The notes: generated from the letters alone by a model not told the origin. Counted from the first letter of the stretch, positions 43,973 to 52,813 are shown. The stretch is 64,000 bases of DNA from Ruegeria atlantica (GCA_013032095.1 WQBJ01000016.1:1-64000); one strand, 5' to 3'. A program made the numbers and translations.

Positions 43973-44584
43973 ATGTTCAACACAGAAAGACCAAGTCTTG
44001 GGGAACTGCCAAGCTCGGCACAACTTATCCGCTCGACCGTCATTGCAGGTGCATCCGCCGCCGTGATCCTTGTCACGGTGGTTCTGCCGGCCGAATACGG
44101 GATCGACCTGACCGGAATGGGCCGTGTGCTCGGGCTGCAAGAGATGGGTGAAATCAAAACGCAGCTTGCAGACGAGGCCGAAGCCGACCGGCAACTTGAA
44201 AACCAGGATCAGTCGAGCTTGCTGAACGACGTTCTTGGCCTGTTTGTCGGGTCGGCGTATGCGCAAGAAGCCGAGGTCTGGCAGGATGAAACCAGCTTTA
44301 CTCTCACACCTGGAGAGTCGGCTGAGTGGAAGCTGGTCATGGAGGAAGGCGTGACGGCTGAGTATCGCATGGTGGTGACGGATGGTCGGGTAAATTTCGA
44401 CCTGCATGGACACGGCGGCGGGCAGTCGATCACCTATGAAAAGGGGCGCGGATCGACTGGTGCCGAAGGTACCATTGAAGCGGCCTTTGCCGGTGAGCAT
44501 GGCTGGTTCTGGCGCAACCGTGACTCTGATGACGTGTCAGTCATGGTACAGGTTCGCGGCGACTACAGCGAAATCGTCGAGTAA
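43973..44584 (+). CDS. Membrane-anchored protein linked to HupE/UreJ
   Basis: It starts 12 bases after the HupE/UreJ stop with an AACGGAG upstream, in the same operon. The 203-residue product has one transmembrane helix (about 21-40, 'VIAGASAAVILVTVVLPAEY') and a long periplasmic part. A second hydrophobic patch 'LLNDVLGLFVGSAYAQEAEV' (about 83-102) looks like a signal-peptidase-type site, and the C-terminal domain (about 105-203) is beta-rich with 'LHGHGGGQS' and 'AGEHGWFWRN', His positions that could touch metal. I know this type only as a transmembrane anchor accompanying HupE/UreJ genes; the function is not defined. Confidence 0.65.
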   Translation: MFNTERPSLGELPSSAQLIRSTVIAGASAAVILVTVVLPAEYGIDLTGMGRVLGLQEMGEIKTQLADEAEADRQLENQDQSSLLNDVLGLFVGSAYAQEAEVWQDETSFTLTPGESAEWKLVMEEGVTAEYRMVVTDGRVNFDLHGHGGGQSITYEKGRGSTGAEGTIEAAFAGEHGWFWRNRDSDDVSVMVQVRGDYSEIVE

Positions 44585-44593
44585 ACAAAGCAA

Positions 44594-44622
44594 GCCGCCG
44601 CATAGATATCCTGTGCGGCGGC
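44594..44622 (+). terminator. Hairpin closing the nickel operon
   Basis: GCCGCCGCA (44594-44602) pairs perfectly with TGCGGCGGC (44614-44622) across an 11-base loop, ten bases after the stop codon at 44584. Strong stem, no long T-run; a probable terminator. Confidence 0.55.
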
Positions 44623-44719
44623 CCAACTGAGCCGTCCGATTCACATCACAATGTTGGAAGACCTAATGACTTAATAGACCCTTTGCCCAAGCACACAGTC
44701 AGGGTAGCAAATCAGAGCG

Positions 44720-45376
44720 CTACTCGGATGCGCTCTTCAAAGACGCCATTAAGTTGTGGAACTTTTCTCCCTGCACCGCGACATGAGTGCGTAGCGCATT
44801 TGCCGTTTCTTCAGGGTTGCCTCTGTCGAGAGCCCGCACAATATCCTCATGCTCGGACATCGACTGTCCCATGCGGCCCCGAAACCGAAGCTGTTGTCGC
44901 CGGAAGGGTTTGAGCCTTCTGTGTAGCTTGGACGCCTCTTGTGCCAGAAACGAATTGCCTGACTGGTCGTATATGATTCGATGGAAACGCTCGTTTTCCA
45001 GGTAGTACGTATCTGGGTCACCGGCATCGACGGCATCCTGACATCTTGCGTTGGCGTCAGCTAGGTCTTTCAAAGCCTCATCAGAAATACGCATTGCGGC
45101 AAGTCGGCCGCAAACGGCTTCGAGCTCGGCCATGACCTCGAACATCTCCATCAATTCTACGGGGCCAGGCTGTCTGACAAAAGCACCCCGCCGTGGTATC
45201 AGATCGACCAGCCCTGACAGGGCAAGCCTCTGGAATGCTTCCCTAAGTGGCGTTCTGGAAACTCCGAATTGCTCGGCCAGTTTGACTTCATCCAGACGGT
45301 CACCGTCCGAAAATGTCCCGTCAAAGATCAGCTCTTCTAAATCCTGAGCGATGGTATCGGCAAGTCGTTGGTCCAT
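44720..45376 (-). CDS. GntR-family (FadR/FCD-type) regulator of the malonate operon
   Basis: The 218-residue protein has a winged helix-turn-helix (about 8-72, 'EVKLAEQFGVSRTPLREAFQ', 'LIPRRGAFVRQP') and an all-helical FCD ligand domain (about 80-210) with the usual metal/ligand His/Asp set ('NERFHRIIYD', 'SMSEHEDIVRAL', 'LRTHVAVQ'). It is divergent from the TRAP-malonyl-CoA operon with about 137 bp between, holding a TTGTATACAA palindrome. It is most likely a repressor relieved by malonate or malonyl-CoA (MatR-like). Confidence 0.85.
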   Translation of the reverse strand: MDQRLADTIAQDLEELIFDGTFSDGDRLDEVKLAEQFGVSRTPLREAFQRLALSGLVDLIPRRGAFVRQPGPVELMEMFEVMAELEAVCGRLAAMRISDEALKDLADANARCQDAVDAGDPDTYYLENERFHRIIYDQSGNSFLAQEASKLHRRLKPFRRQQLRFRGRMGQSMSEHEDIVRALDRGNPEETANALRTHVAVQGEKFHNLMASLKSASE

Positions 45377-45424
45377 GGCGTTCTGTTTTACTCACGATCG
45401 AGTGAGAACTCAAGAATTCAAATC

Positions 45425-45434
45425 TTGTATACAA
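45425..45434. promoter_or_regulatory. TTGTATACAA palindrome, GntR operator candidate
   Basis: A 10-bp perfect palindrome of the TTGT-AT-ACAA type used by FadR-subfamily GntR repressors, in the intergenic region between the gntR gene (start 45376) and the TRAP binding-protein gene (start 45514). It is about 80 bases before the latter. Binding by the local GntR protein is inferred. Confidence 0.6.
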
Positions 45435-45513
45435 AAACGTTGACTTAAAAAACATAACGGCATTATGCTTCTGCTCATCCCCGGCAAGTCCGGGTTAAAA
45501 AAGGGAGGAGAAT

Positions 45514-46500
45514 ATGAAAACCATGTTCAAAACAGCCGTCGCTGCTTTGGCGCTTGCATCCGCAGGCACCTTGGGTTCCGCAGAAGAGCTGCGCCTATCT
45601 CATCAGTGGTCGAACAAAGACATCCGTCATCAGGTCGCACAAATCGTGGCCGATGAGGTCGCAGCGGCCGATGTCGATCTGGAAATCAAGATTTTCGGCT
45701 CGAAATCGTTGTTCAAACCGCGCGAGCAGTACAAGCCGCTTAGCCGAGGGCAACTGGATATGACCGTTTTGCCGCTCAGCTATGCCGGAGGCCAACAGCC
45801 CGCATATAACCTGACTTTGATGCCTGGTCTGGTGAAAAACCACGATCACGCTGCCCGTTTGGCCGACTCTCCGTTTATGGAAGCGTTGGAAGAGAAGATG
45901 GCCGAAGATGACGTGATGGTGCTGGTCCACGGTTACCTGGCCGGTGGCTTCGCGGGCAAAGATAAGTGCATCACCAAGCCAGAAGACGTAGCCGGTCTAC
46001 AAACCCGAGCGGCAGGCAAGTCGTTCGAACAGATGCTGGCCGGAGCTGAAGCCTCAATCGCGTCAATGGCATCTTCGGAAATCTACAACGCGATGCAGAC
46101 CGGTGTTCTTCAGGCTGCCAATACCTCGTCCTCGTCCTTTGTCAGTTATCGCATCTACGAACAGGTCAGCTGCTATACCCCGGCGGGAGATGTGGCGCTG
46201 TGGTTCATGTATCAGCCGCTGCTTATGAATAAGTCCACTTTCGACGGGTTGAGCGAAGATCAGCAGGCCGCACTGCTGGCCGCGTCTGAGAAAGCGCAGG
46301 CCTACTATCTGGAAGAGGCCAAGAAACAGGATGCCAACTCCGCCAAGGTGTTTGAAGAGGCTGGCGTCGAAATCGCCGAAATGACACCAAAGGATTTCGA
46401 AGCCTGGCGCGCGCTTGCGATGGAAACCTCGTACAAAGCCTTCGTGGAAGAGGTTCCTGACGGGCAGGACCTGCTGGACAAGGCTCTGGCGGTCGAGTGA
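45514..46500 (+). CDS. TRAP transporter substrate-binding protein (DctP family), malonate-type
   Basis: The 328-residue periplasmic protein has a signal peptide (Ala-rich, cleavage near 'LGSAEE', residue 24). It carries DctP features: 'LRLSHQWSNKDIRHQVAQIV', a conserved Arg in 'GLQTRAAGKSFEQM' that usually binds the substrate carboxylate, and 'YNAMQTGVLQAANTSSSSF'. GGGAGG precedes the ATG. It delivers the solute to the DctQ/DctM membrane complex encoded downstream. The malonyl-CoA enzymes in the same operon make malonate the likely solute, as in MatPQM-type systems. Confidence 0.85.
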   Translation: MKTMFKTAVAALALASAGTLGSAEELRLSHQWSNKDIRHQVAQIVADEVAAADVDLEIKIFGSKSLFKPREQYKPLSRGQLDMTVLPLSYAGGQQPAYNLTLMPGLVKNHDHAARLADSPFMEALEEKMAEDDVMVLVHGYLAGGFAGKDKCITKPEDVAGLQTRAAGKSFEQMLAGAEASIASMASSEIYNAMQTGVLQAANTSSSSFVSYRIYEQVSCYTPAGDVALWFMYQPLLMNKSTFDGLSEDQQAALLAASEKAQAYYLEEAKKQDANSAKVFEEAGVEIAEMTPKDFEAWRALAMETSYKAFVEEVPDGQDLLDKALAVE

Positions 46501-46513
46501 CCCTCCCTTGCCT

Positions 46514-46533
46514 GGGCGGCCCTGCTGCCGCCC
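46514..46533 (+). promoter_or_regulatory. Intercistronic hairpin between dctP- and dctQ-type genes
   Basis: GGGCGGC-CCTGCT-GCCGCCC is a 7-bp GC stem 13 bases after the binding-protein stop. Such stems commonly give partial termination or protect the upstream mRNA, so that more binding protein than permease is made. This is inferred from position only. Confidence 0.45.
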
Positions 46534-46593
46534 GGCACCTGATCTCAGTTCTGATCTTCAGATTCAATTGCATCTCAATCACAGGAGGCGCAA

Positions 46594-47136
46594 ATGGCTG
46601 GCCATAGCTCTGCCGTTGCTTCCCACACCGGGAACAATCCCTTCCTTCGCTTTGTCGCCGCGCTTTCAACTCTGGCCGGATGGTGTTCCGCAGCTATGAT
46701 CGTCGCTGCCGTCGCCATCACTTGCCAGATGATCGTTGTGCGCTTTGTCTTGAATGGTTCGACCATCTGGCAAACCGAAGCTGTCATCTATCTGGTCATC
46801 GCCGCCACATTGGTTGGGTTACCTTATGTGCAGCGCCTGCGCGGGCATGTGAATGTAGACCTGATCCCAATCTCGCTGGCCCCGCGGGCGCGGTTTTTCA
46901 TGGCGATCCTGACCTCGGTCCTGTCCATCGCCATCGTCTCGGTCATGCTGTTCTACGGCTACGAGTACTGGCACTTCGCATGGGAGCGTGGCTGGAAGTC
47001 CGACACCGTTTGGGGTGTTCGCCTGTGGATTCCCTACCTGTCCATCCCGGTCGGTTTTGGACTGCTGCTTTTGCAACTGATTGCCGACCTCGTCGCCGTC
47101 CTATTGGGCATCGATAAACCCTTCGGACTGGAGTAA
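46594..47136 (+). CDS. TRAP transporter small permease (DctQ family)
   Basis: This 180-residue inner-membrane protein has four predicted transmembrane helices (about 15-40, 55-75, 90-115 and 140-165). It follows the DctQ pattern: short cytosolic N-terminus, Trp-rich loops ('NGSTIWQTEAVIYLVI', 'HFAWERGWKSDTVWG') and 'IPYLSIPVGFGLLLLQLI' in the last helix. GGAGGCG lies directly upstream. It joins the large permease (5-base gap) and the DctP protein into a Na+-driven malonate importer. Confidence 0.85.
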   Translation: MAGHSSAVASHTGNNPFLRFVAALSTLAGWCSAAMIVAAVAITCQMIVVRFVLNGSTIWQTEAVIYLVIAATLVGLPYVQRLRGHVNVDLIPISLAPRARFFMAILTSVLSIAIVSVMLFYGYEYWHFAWERGWKSDTVWGVRLWIPYLSIPVGFGLLLLQLIADLVAVLLGIDKPFGLE

Positions 47137-47141
47137 AGCCG

Positions 47142-48458
47142 ATGGATCCCCTTCTGCTCGGCGCTATTGTCGCCATCGCCACCATCCTTGTTCTGTTCTC
47201 GGGCGTATCGGTCGCCATCGGTCTGCTGATCGTCTCGGCCGGTTTCCTAATCGTCTTCGACGGCCCCCGGTCGCTGGAACTGATGCCGGAAATCCTGTTC
47301 GGCAAACTGGACAACTTTGCCCTTCTGTCGATCCCGATGTTCATCATCATGGGGGCTTCGATAGCCTCAACGAGGGCAGGGGCGGACCTGTACGAAGCCC
47401 TCGAACGCTGGCTGACCCGTATCCCCGGTGGGCTGGTCGTGTCAAATCTTGGCGCTTGCGCCCTGTTCGCCGCCATGTCGGGGTCGTCGCCTGCGACCTG
47501 CGCCGCCATCGGCAAGATGGGTATCCCCGAGATGCGCAAACGCGGTTATCCCGATGGTGTTGCCGCCGGTTCCATCGCCGCAGGTGGCACGCTTGGCATT
47601 CTGATCCCGCCTTCGGTCACCATGATCGTCTACGGCATCGCGACCGAGACCTCGATTGGCCGTCTGTTCCTGGCCGGCGTAATCCCCGGCCTGATGCTGG
47701 TGGGTCTGTTCATGGCCTGGTCGCTGTATTCGACCTGGAAGTCCGGAGACGCCACCCGTCTTGGCTCAGGCAGCTACACCTGGGGTGAACGGTTCGAAAT
47801 TCTACCCCGAGTGCTGCCTTTCCTCGGCATTATTCTGGGTGTGCTATATGCCATGTATGGTGGCATCGCCACGCCGTCGGAAACGGCCGCCGTTGGTGCA
47901 CTACTCTGCCTGATGATCGCGATGATCATTTACAAACTGTGGAACCCCAAGGACATCTGGGTAGTGCTGCGTGACAGCACGAAAGAAAGCGTGATGATCC
48001 TGTTCATCATCGCGGCTGCCGGTGTGTTCTCGTACATGCTCAGCTCGCTGTTTATCACCCAGGCAATTGCAGAATGGATCGGCACTCTGGACGTGAACCG
48101 CTGGGTACTGATGGGCGCGGTCAACGTGTTCCTGCTGATCGCCGGGTTTTTCTTGCCGCCCGTTGCGGTGATCCTGATGGCGGCACCAATCCTGTTGCCC
48201 ATCATCACCACCGCTGGTTTTGATCCGATCTGGTTCGCGGTCGTTTTGACCATCAACATGGAGATCGGCCTGATCTCACCCCCGGTTGGCCTGAACCTCT
48301 ATGTGATCAACGGCATCGCGCCCGACATCTCTCTGAAAACCATCCTGACCGGCTCGCTGCCTTTCGTGGCCTGCATGGTGATCGCGATTATCCTGCTGTG
48401 CCTGTTCCCGGGCTTGGCGACTTGGCTGCCCGATCTGGTGATGGGGGCAGCAGTATGA
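47142..48458 (+). CDS. TRAP transporter large permease (DctM family)
   Basis: The 438-residue permease has about twelve transmembrane helices and DctM motifs: 'LLSIPMFIIMGASIASTRAG', 'MSGSSPATCAAIGKMGIPEM' and 'GTLGILIPPSVTMIVYGIAT'. The last includes the conserved PPS turn. Near the end, 'INMEIGLISPPVGLNLYVIN' matches the second half of the pseudo-repeat. It starts 5 bases after the dctQ-type stop and ends overlapping the malonyl-CoA decarboxylase start by 4 bases (ATGA), so the operon is continuous. Confidence 0.9.
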   Translation: MDPLLLGAIVAIATILVLFSGVSVAIGLLIVSAGFLIVFDGPRSLELMPEILFGKLDNFALLSIPMFIIMGASIASTRAGADLYEALERWLTRIPGGLVVSNLGACALFAAMSGSSPATCAAIGKMGIPEMRKRGYPDGVAAGSIAAGGTLGILIPPSVTMIVYGIATETSIGRLFLAGVIPGLMLVGLFMAWSLYSTWKSGDATRLGSGSYTWGERFEILPRVLPFLGIILGVLYAMYGGIATPSETAAVGALLCLMIAMIIYKLWNPKDIWVVLRDSTKESVMILFIIAAAGVFSYMLSSLFITQAIAEWIGTLDVNRWVLMGAVNVFLLIAGFFLPPVAVILMAAPILLPIITTAGFDPIWFAVVLTINMEIGLISPPVGLNLYVINGIAPDISLKTILTGSLPFVACMVIAIILLCLFPGLATWLPDLVMGAAV

Positions 48459-49714
48459 CCCTGTTCGCCGATCTTCTCTCAACTGTGTTCGAACGGCGTC
48501 ATCGTCGGGACACGGCTGGGGCTGCCCTCGACGGTCGCCCGCTGACCGAACTGGCCGATGCGCTTGTAGGGTCGGCTGGAGAAACCTCCGGATTGGCGTT
48601 GGCCGAAGAGATTCTTACCCGGTTCGATACGCTGAGCGATAACGAAAAGCTCGAATTCTTCCGCTATCTCGCTTCGGCCATGAATATCGACCCCGAGGCG
48701 GTGCGCTCGTCTCTGGACGAGTACGAGCGAAACCCATCAAAGGCGACTTATCGCAGTTTTGCCGCAGCGGCAGAGCCTGCGCGGCAGGAATTGATCCGCC
48801 GCCTAAACCGGGTGCCAGGCGCCACTGGCGCTCTGGTTCAGATGCGCGCCGATCTGCTCCGATTGAGCGGTAAAGAGCCCGAGTTGCAGGCGCTGGATCT
48901 GGACTTCCGCCACTTGTTCGCTAGTTGGTTCAACCGCGGCTTCCTGGTGCTGCGACCGATCAACTGGGAAAGTCCGGCGCATATTCTGGAAAAGATCATC
49001 GCCTATGAGGCGGTGCATGCGATCGACAGCTGGGACGACCTACGCCGTAGGCTGGAACCAACCGACCGGCGATGCTTTGCCTTCTTCCACCCTTCGATGC
49101 CAGATGAACCACTGATTTTTGTCGAAGTGGCCCTCAACAGTGGCATTCCTGGATCGGTTCAGGCACTGCTGGCAGAAGACCGTGATCCCCTGCCCGAAGA
49201 CCATGCTGATACGGCAGTGTTCTACTCGATCTCCAATTGTCAGGCAGGGCTTGCCAGCATCTCGTTCGGCAACTCGCTCATCAAGCAGGTGGCCTCAGAC
49301 CTCGCGGCAGAACTGACGGGGCTGAAGACCTTTGTCACCCTCTCTCCTATTCCGGGACTGACCAAATGGCTGTCGCAAGAGGGCATCGAATGGGACATCG
49401 AAAAGCCCGATCAGATGAAGGCGTTTGCAGCGCATTACCTGCTGAACGCCAAACGCCGTGGTGATCTGCCGTTCGATCCGGTGGCCCGGTTTCATCTGGG
49501 TAACGGCGCGCTTGTTCATGCGGTCCATGCCGATGCCGATACCTCGGACAAAGGTCGGGCGCAGTCCGGCGGCACCATGGTCAACTATCTCTATGACCTT
49601 GGTCGCGTAGCCCAGAACCACGAGCAGTTCGCCAATACCCGCGAGGTCATCGCCTCGTCCGAGGCCAAATCGCTTGCCGCGTCGGCCTCTCTCTCCACGA
49701 CACAGGAAAGGTAA
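48455..49714 (+). CDS. matA: Malonyl-CoA decarboxylase
   Basis: ATG 48455 overlaps the permease stop; a longer frame from 48398 lies inside the permease gene. The 419-residue protein has the helical N-terminal domain of malonyl-CoA decarboxylases and the GNAT-like C-terminal domain with 'FFHPSMPDEPLIFVEVAL', 'VFYSISNCQAGLASISFGNS', 'SPIPGLTKWL' and 'FHLGNGALVHAVHADAD', containing conserved catalytic Ser and His positions. It converts malonyl-CoA to acetyl-CoA and CO2 in the cytosol. It is paired with malonyl-CoA synthetase 5 bases downstream, which fixes the pathway as malonate use. Confidence 0.9.
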   Translation: MTLFADLLSTVFERRHRRDTAGAALDGRPLTELADALVGSAGETSGLALAEEILTRFDTLSDNEKLEFFRYLASAMNIDPEAVRSSLDEYERNPSKATYRSFAAAAEPARQELIRRLNRVPGATGALVQMRADLLRLSGKEPELQALDLDFRHLFASWFNRGFLVLRPINWESPAHILEKIIAYEAVHAIDSWDDLRRRLEPTDRRCFAFFHPSMPDEPLIFVEVALNSGIPGSVQALLAEDRDPLPEDHADTAVFYSISNCQAGLASISFGNSLIKQVASDLAAELTGLKTFVTLSPIPGLTKWLSQEGIEWDIEKPDQMKAFAAHYLLNAKRRGDLPFDPVARFHLGNGALVHAVHADADTSDKGRAQSGGTMVNYLYDLGRVAQNHEQFANTREVIASSEAKSLAASASLSTTQER

Positions 49715-49719
49715 CCCTT

Positions 49720-51234
49720 ATGGCCAATCCTCTCTATGACGGTTTGTTCGGCGCTCATGCCGGTAAAGACACACCTTTTTTGCATTTGCTCGACGGAACG
49801 ACCATCACCCACCAGGACTTCCTGAGCACCGCCGCGCAGATTGCCCATGTGGTAACACAGCTGGGACTGAAGCCCGGTGACCGGGTCGCGGCGCAGATCG
49901 AGAAGTCACCCGAGGCGCTGGCTCTCTATGCTGCCTGCACGCAGGCCGGACTTGTATTCCTGCCGCTCAACACCGCCTATACAGTGGATGAGCTAACTTA
50001 TTTCATCGAAAATAGCGGCGCCTCGTTGATCGTCTGTGACAGCAGAAGCGAAGGGAAACTCGCCCCTGTTGGTGCTCAGCTTGGCGCGAAAGTGGAAACC
50101 TTGAACGCCGATGGCAGCGGCAGCCTGATGGATCAGGCCGCAGCCATGCCAGCCAGTTTTGAAACCGTTGATCGCGACAGTGACGATCTGGCGGCGTTCC
50201 TTTACACCTCGGGAACGACGGGCCGCTCGAAAGGCGCGATGCTGACCCAGAACAACTTGTTGTCGAATGCACAAACGCTGGTCGAGGAATGGCGTTTTAC
50301 ATCCGACGACGTGCTGCTGCACGCGCTGCCGATTTTTCACACTCACGGTCTATTTGTGGCAACCAATGTCACACTGGCTGCGGGCAGCAGCATCATATTC
50401 ATGCCCAAGTTCGATCTGGATGAGATCACCGGGCGGATGTCACAGGCCACGACCATGATGGGCGTGCCGACCTTCTATACCCGCCTGCTGGACGATGACC
50501 GTTTCACCAAGGAACTCGCCGCGCATATGCGCTTGTTCGTGTCAGGCTCGGCCCCGTTGTTGGCGGAAACTCACGTGCAATTCGAAGAGCGCATAGGCCA
50601 TCGCATCCTTGAACGTTATGGCATGACCGAGACCAACATGAACACCTCGAACCCCTATGATGGCGACCGCCGCGCAGGCACGGTGGGTTTTCCACTGCCC
50701 GGGGTCGAACTGAAAATCTGTGACTCTGATGGCAATGCCCTTCCGCAGGGGGAGATCGGAGAGATCGAGGTACGCGGACCCAACGTGTTCAAGGGCTATT
50801 GGCAGATGCCGGAAAAAACCGCCGCCGAACTGCGCGAGAATGGGTTCTTCATCACCGGAGATCTGGGCCGCATTGACGAGGATGGTTATGTCCATATTGT
50901 TGGCCGCAATAAAGACCTGATCATCTCGGGCGGCTACAACATCTATCCCAAAGAAATCGAGCTTGTGCTGGATGACCAGCCCGGTGTGCTGGAAAGCGCG
51001 GTAGTGGGCGTACCCCACCCCGACTTCGGCGAGACGGTTCTTGGCGTGATTGTTGCCGAGCCGGGCGAGACCCCGGACCTTGAAGAGATGAAAGCTGCAG
51101 TTTGCAAAAGCCTCGCGCGTTTCAAGCATCCCCGTCAGTTGATCCTGTTGGATGAACTGCCCCGGAACACCATGGGCAAGGTCCAAAAGAACATCCTTCG
51201 CGACCAGTACAAGGATCTGTTCGTGGCTGCGTAG
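49720..51234 (+). CDS. matB: Malonyl-CoA synthetase
   Basis: The 504-residue AMP-forming acyl-CoA synthetase has the P-loop 'FLYTSGTTGRSKGAMLTQNN', 'ILERYGMTETNMNTSNPYDG' (A5 motif with residues used for malonate in MatB) and 'AGTVGFPLPGVELKI'. The hinge/domain swing 'GDLGRIDEDGYVHIVGRNKD' follows, and the C-terminal Lys motif is 'PRNTMGKVQKNILRD'. It makes malonyl-CoA from malonate, ATP and CoA. It is directly after malonyl-CoA decarboxylase and before a strong hairpin, so it is the last gene of the operon. Confidence 0.9.
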   Translation: MANPLYDGLFGAHAGKDTPFLHLLDGTTITHQDFLSTAAQIAHVVTQLGLKPGDRVAAQIEKSPEALALYAACTQAGLVFLPLNTAYTVDELTYFIENSGASLIVCDSRSEGKLAPVGAQLGAKVETLNADGSGSLMDQAAAMPASFETVDRDSDDLAAFLYTSGTTGRSKGAMLTQNNLLSNAQTLVEEWRFTSDDVLLHALPIFHTHGLFVATNVTLAAGSSIIFMPKFDLDEITGRMSQATTMMGVPTFYTRLLDDDRFTKELAAHMRLFVSGSAPLLAETHVQFEERIGHRILERYGMTETNMNTSNPYDGDRRAGTVGFPLPGVELKICDSDGNALPQGEIGEIEVRGPNVFKGYWQMPEKTAAELRENGFFITGDLGRIDEDGYVHIVGRNKDLIISGGYNIYPKEIELVLDDQPGVLESAVVGVPHPDFGETVLGVIVAEPGETPDLEEMKAAVCKSLARFKHPRQLILLDELPRNTMGKVQKNILRDQYKDLFVAA

Positions 51235-51247
51235 GTGTACGCTCCCC

Positions 51248-51282
51248 GCCCTGCAGCGCTTTTCTCGACGATGCTGCAGGGC
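51248..51282 (+). terminator. Terminator hairpin of the malonate operon
   Basis: GCCCTGCAGC (51248-51257) pairs perfectly with GCTGCAGGGC (51273-51282) across a 15-base loop, 14 bases after the matB stop. It marks the operon end. Confidence 0.6.
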
Positions 51283-51358
51283 AAACTTCAACGGCCTGAA
51301 GGCGCGAAAACAGTGTCTCCAAGCCGTTGACCTTTTCCTGATCAGGAGTTTACAGGCA

Positions 51359-51766
51359 ATGTATCAGAACATTCTCGTCCCGATTTCATTGGATAGAGAC
51401 CGCGACACGGCGAGCTCCGTTCAAGTTGCACAGGCGCTCAATTCCAACGATGGCCGCATCACGTTTTTGCATGTCATTGAGCATCTGCCTCAGTATACGA
51501 ACGACTTGCTGCCCGAGGGTCATCTGGAACGCGTCAAAGCCGTCGCTTCAGAACTGCTGAGGCCTTTGTTGGATGGCTTCGCAAACGCTTGCATCGAGAT
51601 CGTCGAAGGACACGCTGGCCGGGGTATTCTCGACTATGCAGCGTCGCATGACGTCGATTGCATTGTGGTCGCAAGTCACCAACCCGGCTTGCAGGATTAT
51701 CTGCTTGGATCAACCGCGGCACGCGTTGTTCGGCATGCACACTGTGCCGTGCACGTGACCAGATGA
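51359..51766 (+). CDS. Universal stress protein (single UspA domain)
   Basis: ATG 51359 with CAGGAG 10 bases upstream gives 135 residues; a longer frame from 51152 would run over the matB end and the hairpin. It shows the UspA fold: 'MYQNILVPISLDRD' first strand, 'VDCIVVASHQPGLQDYLLGS' and end 'VVRHAHCAVHVTR', with the ATP-binding G-2x-G-9x-G(S/T) pattern only partly kept ('GLQDYLLGSTAARV'). Cytosolic. It stands after the malonate operon terminator and is transcribed on its own. Confidence 0.85.
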   Translation: MYQNILVPISLDRDRDTASSVQVAQALNSNDGRITFLHVIEHLPQYTNDLLPEGHLERVKAVASELLRPLLDGFANACIEIVEGHAGRGILDYAASHDVDCIVVASHQPGLQDYLLGSTAARVVRHAHCAVHVTR

Positions 51767-52075
51767 CGTCATTCGTAATGCCCTTGTTCTTTGACTTCGC
51801 ATTCGCATGCAGGATCGACCAATCGTCATAGACACCGCACGATTTAACCCGGAGGACAGCTAGGCATGCTGCGCTACTGCATGCCAACACACGGCCAATG
51901 TCCGTCTTGTGGGGAATATCTCGGGCCACGCCCCGCGAAAATCAAAATTGATCGTTCTTCTAAAACCAACCGAATTTCCGAGTTCAATTGGTTGGCTGTC
52001 ACGTCATGCAGAGTCACGTTATTTACGACAACGCCGAGCCCTCAGAATAGCCGATTGTTCGGACTCTTGGGGTTG
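51767..52075. other. Gene-free interval between usp and TauE/SafE genes
   Basis: About 310 bases between convergent genes. One open frame (51866-52120, with a CPSC pair) exists but has no ribosome-binding site and runs into the TauE/SafE gene, so it is not called. No hairpin or repeat stands out. Confidence 0.4.
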
Positions 52076-52813
52076 TTACCCGTTGAAAGTGACTGCTCGC
52101 ACAATGAACAGCACCCCTGAAATCGCGATAATCGCCTCAATCAGATGGTTGTGAATACGTGTTCCCATCCGATGGACCAGACGACTCGCCAGCCATGTTC
52201 CGGGAACCGTCATCACCCCCATAAACAAGCCCAGCAACATCAGGTTCTTGTCCAATAACCCGACCCCATAGAACGTCCCCGACCGCGTCAACGCGTTGAC
52301 CAGACCAATCACAGCATCGGTGCCCAACAATAACGGCCCACTTAGGCCGATACTGTTGAAGAAAGCGATTACTAGCATTCCGGACCCAGCGGCTGTACCG
52401 CTCATGAACCCGAACGAGAATCCAAGGCCAAGTATGGTTTTCAGCCCCGGCTGAAATGACGTCCTCCTCAAGTATCGCCGGGCGGGAAGAACGAGGATCA
52501 GGACAGCCCCCATAAAACCCAGAAACGCCTGCTCCGGCACCTCTTTCAGAAAACTCGCGCCCAGAAAAATACCAGGCAGCGAAGCCAGGGTGAACTGGAT
52601 GGCCGATTTCCAAGCGACCGTCTTACGGTAAACCAAGACCCGAGAAAGGTTCGCGCAGATGGCGTAAACGCTGATCAAAGGGATCACGGATTTGGCCCCA
52701 ACGACCGGCGTAAGAACAATGACGATGATAAACGAGCCGCCAAAGCCTCCCAAACCGCTGACCAAAGAGCCAAAGAAGGCTGCAACGGCGATCATAGCGT
52801 ATTCGACGAGCAA
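52076..52813 (-). CDS. TauE/SafE-family sulfite/anion exporter
   Basis: The 245-residue inner-membrane protein has about seven or eight transmembrane helices and the family's glycine-rich repeats 'SLVSGLGGFGGSFIIVIVL' near the start and 'GFSFGFMSGTAAGSGMLVIA' in the middle. Members export sulfite, sulfoacetate or related organic anions. It could serve the neighbouring catabolic genes or sulfur metabolism. No regulator is adjacent; a 74-base gap separates it from the double UspA gene upstream on the same strand. The substrate is not predictable. Confidence 0.85.
   Translation of the reverse strand: MLVEYAMIAVAAFFGSLVSGLGGFGGSFIIVIVLTPVVGAKSVIPLISVYAICANLSRVLVYRKTVAWKSAIQFTLASLPGIFLGASFLKEVPEQAFLGFMGAVLILVLPARRYLRRTSFQPGLKTILGLGFSFGFMSGTAAGSGMLVIAFFNSIGLSGPLLLGTDAVIGLVNALTRSGTFYGVGLLDKNLMLLGLFMGVMTVPGTWLASRLVHRMGTRIHNHLIEAIIAISGVLFIVRAVTFNG

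Noticed and set aside
51866..52120. 84-codon frame with a CPSC pair
   Set aside because: No ribosome-binding site; its end lies within the TauE/SafE gene and only one Cys pair is present.
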